A DNA stretch of 64,000 nt. Origin: Siphonodentalium dalli. Lineage: Eukaryota > Mollusca > Scaphopoda > Gadilida > Siphonodentaliidae. The notes under the pieces were generated by a model. It was not told the origin of the DNA. It saw only the letters and a program-made list of their open reading frames with translations, and made no database searches. Within the stretch, counting starts at the first letter, position 1, and every line of letters starts with the position of its first letter. The stretch spans positions 146,843,559-146,907,558 of the forward strand of contig CP136066.1 of assembly GCA_032622095.1 (NCBI GenBank), written 5' to 3'. Both the position numbers and the translations under genes were made by a program. Positions 56,029 to 64,000 of this stretch are shown here, piece by piece.

Positions 56029-57655
56029 AGGGTGGATACACACATGCATGTAATGTCTGTATGTAAAATCCATGTATTTTACATGGTCACACCAATCATT
56101 GATAGCATTAATCGCCTGCGCCCGATCGTTCCATTTCAACAGGCGAGAACAGTGAGTAGTTATAAAACAAAATCAAACTAACTGTTATCAAGAGATTTCA
56201 GGCCAGTCATAAACATGTCTTCTTTCATGGGTGCCGAAATGAATAAATCCTGTCTGATATCTGTTGCTGTTTTTCACGAGTTTTAGTTCATTTCGAAAAG
56301 TGGATTTGAGTCCGTCGATTTTATACTTGATTTGTTTCTCGTCATTTCTTGGAAACAGGGTAATCCAAAATAAAAATAAAATGTGCAGACTTTTGAAAAT
56401 CTTTTTGGACGATTGTGATACATGAGTGTTTAATGTCCCACACACTGACTCCCAATTTTATATCGTCCAGCAAAACCCGAACGGCTCTCTGACTCCACAT
56501 CTTGGAAGTGCTATATTAATACACATGGCAATCAACTAACTCGTACACGGTGAATTCCATGTTAAGTGATTTAGCCTAATCGGACAACGCCGAGTCGTAA
56601 GGATAAGGATATTTGTTTCTCGACTATGCATGGCCTGAGCTCAAATTTTAACAATCCGATATGGTGCTCTCATGCCTTGGAAAATTAAGACAGACAATAC
56701 CAGTTTGTTGAGATTGCTCGTTGAAAGAAACAAGAGTCACCCCCCCCCCCCCATTTTTAACCCAGAATTTACAGAACAGTATATGTTTCTCAGGCCAAAG
56801 GATGAACCAGTTCCTAACTGTCACAATTTTAGCTTGTACAGGCTTGAATTATCACATTTTGGACTATAATCCATGATTGGGGAGAGGGCTGGTTCTCGAA
56901 AGTTTCGAATAACTAAGGGATTTAGTTGAATGTATCGGCCGGGATTATCTGGGCAAGAATGTACAACATACTGTTTTACTTAAATAGTCCATGTTGTAAA
57001 TTGTGCGTATATAACACAAGAGAGGAAAAATGATGTAGTTGTGAACTCGTAGCTAGACAACCCTTTTCCCGAATGAAGACACACAGCAACACTACCTTCT
57101 GTACCTTCAAATTTAAAGCTGTAATAATATGTTCATAATTATATGAATAGCATAATTGTTGCATATGAGATTAATCACTCGTAGCAAACAGGCACAACAT
57201 ATATGACTGTCAACTACAATATTTACAAATCGGGAGTGGCTTCGTGGCTTCAGGGTGGTAGGACTCATGGTGCTGCATGCCCCCCCCCCCAGTCGAGGAA
57301 ATATTTGTGGTCAGTCCGGTAGCGTCTGGGATAATATAGCCCCCATGTTGGGGATCATAGCCCCTGCATTGGGGAAATCCTGGAACCATCACTGGTATAC
57401 AATCAAGAGAAGACTGACAATGATTTAAACAGAACGTCCAACATGTGGGTGATCGCGCGAACAATTATTTTAAGCGGCCTGACGACTTCGTCCAGTCAAC
57501 TGCTCTCTGCACGTTCAGAGCTTGACTCACTGGGGTCAAACATAGCCGCAATGATTGGGTTGTCAGCAGACACATATTACATGGTCTGTATGATCCATGT
57601 AAAACGCCAAATACACGATATTTACAGAGATTACATGCATGTGTGTATCCACCCT
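56029..57655. mobile_element. 1.6 kb TIR element in a HINE satellite unit
   Basis: AGGGTGGATACACACATGCA at the left edge and its complement at the right form a 25 bp inverted repeat. TA flanks both sides (56,027-56,028 and 57,656-57,657). The host unit lacks about 14 bp (the ACTTTTGACATATT part) at the junction, so integration was imprecise or the unit was already variant. The interior has C-runs and no recognisable transposase: a non-autonomous DNA element. Confidence 0.65.
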
Positions 57656-57657
57656 TA

Positions 57658-59860
57658 AACCACAAACTTAGACGCATTATGGAGATGAATATATATCAAA
57701 TTGTTGAAAATTGGCGAGTATACAAATTCGTATCAAATTTAGGGCCCCATATATCTCACCAAAATGGCACCAATTTGGCGTATTTAAACCACACGATTAT
57801 ATTTCTCGTATCACGGAGAAGAATATGTATCAGTCTGGTGGAAATCGGCGCTAAACATATTGTTTATCCATTGTTGTGTCTCTCTCACCCTCTGTGGACC
57901 TCTGTCTCGAATGACACCACTTTTGACATCTTTAAACCACACAATTAGACTCCTGATACCATGGAGATAAATATTTATAAGTTTGGTGCTAATCGGCGAC
58001 TAGTATTTTGTTTATCAAATTTAGTGCCCACCCACACCATCTCTCACAGCACCAATATAGCGTCTTTAAATCACACAATTATACTCCTTGTATCATGGAG
58101 AAGAATGTGTATTAATTTGGTGGAAATCGGCGCTAAAATTATTTTTATCAATGTTGGTGCCACTCTCCCTTTCAGTGCACCCCTGACTCGAGTGACGCCA
58201 CTTTTGGCAGCTTTAAACCACCCCATTAGACTCCTCATACCGTGTGGATGATTTTGTGTAAGTTTTTGTATAAAATTGTCGAGTATACAAATTCGTATCA
58301 AATTTAGGCCCCCCCCCCCCCCCCCCCCATATCTCTCATCCAAACGGCACCAATTTGGCGTATCTAAACCACAGGATTAGTTTTCTTTATCACGGATAAT
58401 ATGTATCAATCTGGTGGAAATAAGCGCTAAATATATTGTTGATCTGTTTGTGTTCCTCTGTCCTCTATGCATCCTGACTCGAATGGCCCCACTTGTGACA
58501 GCTTGTGACATCCTTAACCCATACAATTAGACTCCTGATATCATGGAGATGATTATTGATAAGTTTGGTAAACCAATTTTTATCAAATTTAGTGCCCACT
58601 AACCCCCATCTCTCACCCAAACAGCACCAACATGGCGTCTTTAAATCACACGATCAGACTCCTCGTATTATGGATAAGAATGCGTATCACTTGGTGGAAA
58701 TTGGAGCTAAAATTATTGCGTATCAATTTTGGTGCCCCTCTGCCTTTCAGTTCAACCCCGACTCGCATGATGCCACTTTTGACAGATTGACACCATTGGA
58801 CTCCTCGTACCATGGGGATGATATTGTATAAGTGTGGTGGTAATCGGCGACTAAACCCATTCTTATCAAATTGAGTGCCCATCCCACAATCTTTCATCCA
58901 AACGACAGCAATTTGGAGTCTTTAAATCACATAATTAGATTCCTTGTATCATGGAGAGGAATATATATCAATTTTGTGGAAATCGGCGCTAAAATTAGTT
59001 ATATCAATTTTGGTGCCGCTCTCCCCTTCCGTGCATCCCTGACGCGAATGGCGCGTTTGACATATTTAAACAACACCATTAGAGGCCTCATATCATGGTA
59101 ATGATTATGTAAAAGTTTCGTGGCAATTGCCGGCAAACATTTATCTACCCCTCCCCCTTTTCTGCCCTGACAACGGCGTCACTTTAGAAAATTCTAACCC
59201 GCACCATTATCTTTCTCGTAAAAAGTTACCCCTAGTAGACCGTTTGTTGCCATCTAGATGGTCCCTCGGCGCTAAACTTAGTTTATCAATTGTGGTGTCC
59301 CTCTCCCCTTCCGTGCATCCCTGACTCGAACGGTGCCACTCTTGACATATTTAAACCACACCATCAGGTTCCTTATATCATGGGGATGATTATATATAAG
59401 TTTCGTGACAATCAGCGACAAAATTATTTGCTGCCCCTCCCCCTTTTCTGCCCCTGACAACGGCGTCACTTTAGAAAATTCTAACCCACACCATTATCTT
59501 TCTCGTAAAAAGTTACCCCTAGTAGACCGTTTGTTGCCATCTAGATGGTCCCTCGGCGCTAAAATTAGTTTATCAATTGTGGTGCCCCTCTCCCCTTCCG
59601 TGCATCCCTGACTCGAACGGCGCCACTCTTGACATATTTAAACCACACCATCAGATTCCTTATATCATGGGGATGATTATATATAAGTTTCGTGAGATTC
59701 GGCGACAAAATTATTTGCTGCCCCTCCCCCTTTTCTGCCCCTGACAACAACGGCGTCACTTTAGAAAATCCTAACCCTCACCATTATCTTTCTCGTAAAA
59801 AGTTACCCCTAGTAGACCCCTTTGGTGCCATCTAGATGGTCCCCTGTGAATTTCTATAGA
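57658..59860 (+). repeat. HINE satellite array, two alternating ~145 bp unit types
   Basis: Type 1 units carry TCGAACGGCGCCACTTTTGA and TATTTAAACCACACCATTAG; type 2 units carry CACCAATTTGGCGT and TTTAAATCACACGATTA. At the right end three higher-order units of about 288 bp repeat with high identity (CCTAGTAGAC at 59,231, 59,518 and 59,808). Contains a long poly-C run at about 58,310-58,328. Open frames here are repeat-derived. Confidence 0.8.
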
Positions 59861-59861
59861 A

Positions 59862-59905
59862 CACAGACAGACAGACAGACAGGCAGACAGACATTCGCAA
59901 ATATA
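59862..59905. repeat. (ACAG)n microsatellite at the HINE end
   Basis: ACACAGACAGACAGACAGAC, then AGGCAGACAGACATTCGCAA, then ATATAG. The reversed signature appears at 62,026-62,060 and 11,846-11,870. Confidence 0.85.
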
Positions 59906-60940
59906 GATATAGTTATATTATCGAAATCTAATAGTTCTGAGTCTTGAAAGGTGGGTTACTGCACTCAAATAGAATATTTTTCACCTCGGAAGCCGAAGAA
60001 ATAGTAACTTATATATATGATTAAATTCGGCAGGGTATCTTTAATGACACCGACTTTTGTTCTGTTGAAAACATAATGTTCCATATAACTATTGAGCTAT
60101 ATATCAAGTGACTTTCTCGCGTTCGGGGGTCAATACTATGAACGATTTTACACCTGTAAATACAAATAGTATTTACAAATTTGTAAGAACAAATTTGTGT
60201 CAAACACAGTGGTTTCATAGTACAGGGAAAATTGAGCCGTATTATTTGTACAATAAATTTTGAATATACAAACATATTATTAATAGTTTAATAGTTAATT
60301 GTTATCGTCTCCCGGCCATAACATTTCGGCCTAATAGGGACACGACGACGAGAGGTGAAACCCCTAAAAAGTAGGGGGGGGAAATAACTCACCACTCTGC
60401 TCTCATTCACCCGTTACCAGTGTTGTCTGAATACCTAGTTCAAATTATACGGACATTGGAAGTTAAAATAACTGACACACAATTACAATGGAAAAGTTAC
60501 AATGCGTGCTATTATTTTGTGATTAGTGATATCGTCGGTACTATGAAACGATGAGCTAACAAAATCTCGCCAATTTCACAAAGATCAACTATTGATTATT
60601 GTAAATTGCTAGCGGACAAGGTGTCGCCTGTGAGTGATTCACAATATATTGAATCACGGCAAGCCAAAGTTCCAAAAGAATTAACCTATCATAAGTTGAG
60701 AGTCGCTGATCAGAGTTATCCAATCGGTACACGGATTGGTAAGTTGATGACCACATGTCTGCGCAAAGTTAACCAATAAATTGTTCGTTTGTAAATTGTC
60801 AATGTTATTACAATCTTTGTGATATCGAGTACAACAACTAATTTAGTATCATTGTTTTCACAAAACCAAACATTATTTTGATGGTACAACATTATATATA
60901 TTGTGCCCATCCTATGATTTTAAACTGAATCGTCCCTCTT
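59906..60940. other. no gene recognised
   Basis: AT-rich. CAAGTGACTTTCTCGCGTTC at 60,106 is shared with 61,381, a piece of a dispersed repeat. Otherwise nothing. Confidence 0.35.
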
Positions 60941-62010
60941 ATCATAACATATCGAGGCAGGGACGTGGCTCCGTTTTATCAGGGGTGTCCATCATATGAT
61001 CGAAGCAGGGACGTACTAAGGCTCTCAGTTATAGGAGGGGGTGGTCATTCTATAATTTCAAATTGATTGGCACACTGTTATACAATTGTATAATAACAGA
61101 CTCTTTTCGCGGAATCGTATTACCACCTGAGACGCGGCCAAAAGTCTCGACTGATTTTAAGCTATATTTTGAAATTATTATTTTTAATGGAAAATAAACT
61201 CCAAAGTTCCAAATAACGTTCACTGCATGGCATTACACAATAAGGACAGCTTGTGAATCATACAAAATCAATTCGTGTTCTTGTCGATGGTGGGGAGGAG
61301 CCACACTTCTCAAGAATAGCATTACCCATGTAAATCCCATTACATGTCGCGGGAAAATTTAATACATGTATATATTATACATCAAGTGACTTTCTCGCGT
61401 TCTGAATGGCACGCTGTTGTACAATTGTATAATAACAGACTCATTTCTCGCAATCTTATTGCCACCTGAGACGCGGCCAATCTGAAACAAAAGAATGTAC
61501 CTTAATAATTGTTATACAATATCGGTATATCATTAGACTTGTTGGTGAATTTTAGTGATCTTACACATGTCCGATCATAGCTACCAAATGGTTTTAATAG
61601 TTTGTCCGTTTAATTGGCAAGCGGACAGTCCTATATTGTGGGATGCCATGCAGTGAACGTTATTTGTAACTTCCTTTTCCGTTTTCATCGAAGATAAAAA
61701 AGTTAACTTCTGAAATTTCGCCAAATTGTCTTTGATAATAACGTATTTATAGAAATAATTGCATGAATAATGAATAGATTCTGTTATAAATGTAATTAAT
61801 AATATAGTTGTGTTCCCTGTCATCGTCAAAAGATCGCCGTAAATTGCAAAATCTCAGACCGATTTCCCAAATTCACGATAAATAAAAACGTGACAAAATC
61901 AGGCTCATAATTTGTGTGAGAATTAACACCATAATATAATAAATAGTAAATGTCTTGTCGTTGACTATGCCTGCGGCTCGTGGAGTATTCCTCATCGCGG
62001 GTCACTATCT
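60941..62010. repeat. dispersed repeat, uninterrupted relative of the 36.8-41.3 kb host
   Basis: Aligns in order with the hAT-like element's flanks and contains an internal repeat of TATACAATTGTATAATAACA (61,077 and 61,418). Ends near a partial foldback (GTTGACTATGCCTGCGGCTC at 61,960). Confidence 0.6.
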
Positions 62011-64000
62011 ATCTATATCTATATTTGCGAATGTCTGTCTGCCTGTCTGTCTGTGTTCTATATAAATTCACAATGACCATCTAGATGATACCAAAGGGAT
62101 CTACTAGGGGTAACTTTTTACGAGAACGATAATGGTGGGGGATTAGAATTTTCTAAAGTGACGCCGTTGTTGTCAGGGGCAGAAAAGGGCGAGGGGCAGA
62201 ATTTATTTTTGTCGCCGATTGTCACGAAACTTACAAATAATCATCCCCATGATATATGAAGAATCTAATGGTGTGGTTTAAATACGTCGTTCGAGTCAGA
62301 CATGCACGGAAGGGGAGAGGGGCACCAAATTTGATAAAAAATTGTTTAGTCGCCGATTAGCACCAAACTTATAAATAATCATCTCCATGATATCAGGAGT
62401 GTAATTGTATGGTTTAAGGATGTCACAAGTGGGGCCATTCGAGTCAGTGGTGTATAGAGGTGAGAGGGACACCAAACAAATGATAACAATATGCTTAGCT
62501 CCGATTTCCACGAGATTGATACATATTCTTCTCCATGATACGAGGAATCTTATCGTGTGGTTTAGATACACCAAATTGGTGCGCTCTGGGTGAGGGATAT
62601 GGGGACCTTAAATTTGATACGAATTTGTATACTCGCCAATTTTCACCACTTTTATATATATGCATCTCTAATCTCTAATGAGTCTAAGTGTGTGGTTTAA
62701 CGGTGACAAAAGTGGCGCCGCTTGAGTCCGAAATAAGGACGGGAGGGTCACCAAAACTGATTTTTTAGTACCAATTACCATCAAATACAGACCCGTTCTT
62801 CTCAAATGATACGAGAAATCAAATCGTGCTGTCTGTCTTTCTGTCTGTCTGTATGCGTTCTATATATAACTTCACGGGGTACAATCGAGATGGCACCAAT
62901 GCGTTCTAAGGGGGGTAACTTTTTACGAGGTAGATAATGGTGTGTGTTAAAATTTTCTAAATTGACGCTGTTGGTGTCATGGGAAGAAAAGGGGGAGGTC
63001 GGCAAAATTTAAAAAACGCATACATAATCACCTCCGCGATATGGCGCTGTTCGAGTCAGCGTTGCATGGGGGGGGGGGCGCATCAACAATTGATTCAATA
63101 AACTATTTTTAGCGCAGATTTCTACCAAATTGATATATTATTCTTCTCTATGATACGAGGAATATAATCGTGTGATCTAAATACGCCAAATTACTGCCGT
63201 TTGGGTGAGAGATGGGGGTCATAACTAATCTAAGAATTTGTTTAGTTGCTGATTACCACCAAACCTATATATAATCATCTCCAGTATATCATGAATCCAT
63301 GAGTCTAATGGACGTGATTTAAATTTGTCAAAAGTGGCGCCGTTAAAGTCATGCATGAGGAAGGCAGTTGCATCGAAGCTGATACAAATATATTTAGCAC
63401 TAATTTCCACCAAATTCATACACGTTCTTCTCTAATGATACGATGAATTAAATCACATTTGGTGTCGTTTTGGTCACGGATGGCGAGAGGATATGACAAG
63501 ATTGCTATTCGCCGATATCCACCTATAAGTTATATATAGTCATCAGGTCATCTCCATATCATTTTAAGGAGATTTGGGCGTTCAAATTTCACAATGTCGA
63601 CAAATGGTGACCCAATTAAGTCACTTGAACAATTATATCTTCTCAACTGTCATATTTATATGGGGATGGCAATCAGCTCATTCACATAATGAGCTAGCAA
63701 AAAGAGATACATAGAAGAAGCATTAAAAGTATATTTATCATTCTATTTAAGATATACATATATTCTTGAATACTTAGAGACCTCGAACCGTCAGAGGATT
63801 GCATATATATTATAACACAATTGAGTCTGTTCCATTCAACACAATTTCCACAAAAAAGTTACAATTTGTCAAGAGATATGGAAATGTATCGAAGGCAATT
63901 GTAACGGAGGTGGGGGTCAGACTATATATGGTAGAGTGGATTCTTTGACCCATTTTGTATCTCGTTACTGTAATTATATATATATCCCTTGTCTTGATTG
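62011..64000 (-). mobile_element. HINE-like repeat, copy C (-), cut by the window end
   Basis: Reverse-oriented copy: end signature at 62,026-62,060 (ATTTGCGAATGTCTGTCTGC), then GGGGTAACTTTTTACGAGAA, satellite units to about 63,530, and body sequence at 63,540-64,000 matching the reverse complement of about 5,450-5,800 (CAAATTTCACAATGTCGACA, GACCCAATTAAGTCACTTGA). The head lies beyond the window. Confidence 0.65.

Larger units (their letters stand above)
50505..59890 (+). mobile_element. HINE-like repeat, copy B, interrupted by a LINE and a TIR element
   Basis: The head ATTACTAGCAGGGTTACCCG then GCGTTGCCCAGG is at 50,508; the body resumes at 55,128 after the LINE and is colinear with 4,914-5,810. 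The satellite units are split by a TIR element (56,029-57,655) and then expand (57,660-59,860). The end signature with ACAGACAGACAGACAGGCAG and CATTCGCAAATATAG is at 59,862-59,905. Leader, tandem core, (ACAG)n and terminal sequence match the pearl/HINE plan. Confidence 0.65.

Noticed and set aside
57643-59759. Multiple 60-100 codon frames with shared segments on both strands
   Set aside because: All are readings of the HINE satellite units.

Overview
This is an intergenic or intronic stretch of an animal nuclear genome that is AT-rich and dominated by transposable elements. I found no bacterial-style operons, rRNA, tRNA or CRISPR. The mix points to a marine invertebrate, most likely a lophotrochozoan such as a mollusc: pearl/HINE-like Helentron-derived repeats with (ACAG)n ends, several non-LTR retrotransposons (LINEs), many foldback MITEs, a Polinton/Maverick-like element and the first exon of an animal type I polyketide synthase. 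This assignment is inference; no species-specific gene is visible.

Layout. 1-12.5 kb: HINE-type repeats (ends, heads and satellite arrays), short foldback palindromes and a small LINE remnant. 12.5-14.2 kb: a decayed 5'-truncated LINE. 14.2-25 kb: mostly unassignable DNA with MITEs, two LINE 3' tails and one arm of a dispersed inverted pair. 25.05-30.8 kb: a 5.8 kb terminal-inverted-repeat element with a ~195 bp tandem array inside; it splits an older LINE copy in two. 31.4-35.5 kb: microsatellites, the other arm of the inverted pair, a foldback, a 130 bp tandem repeat and a MITE. 35.68-35.89 kb: the only recognisable host gene piece, a ketosynthase start exon ending at a GTGAGT donor. 36.9-40.7 kb: a non-autonomous hAT-like element with an 8 bp target duplication, hosting another LINE. 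42.0-50.3 kb: an 8.3 kb near-perfect palindrome. 50.5-59.9 kb: a HINE copy interrupted by a LINE with an intact 1148-residue ORF2 and by a 1.6 kb TIR element. 60-64 kb: dispersed repeats and an inverted HINE copy cut by the window end.

The standout is the 42,010-50,318 palindrome. It begins 5'-AG and ends CT-3', is flanked by an exact 6 bp duplication (TATGGA), and each arm carries one intact ~600-residue gene for a zinc-finger plus P-loop packaging-type ATPase, arranged divergently around a CGG-rich hairpin core. Termini and duplication length are those of Polintons/Mavericks, yet no polymerase, integrase or capsid gene is present. The simplest reading is a snap-back, defective-genome-like derivative of a Polinton (adintovirus-like element) that was mobilised in trans and fixed as a palindrome. 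I know of no described class of this form.

The other elements record a nested insertion history: LINE in hAT in an older repeat, TIR element in LINE, and LINE plus TIR element in HINE. In several cases a related copy elsewhere in the window shows the uninterrupted sequence.
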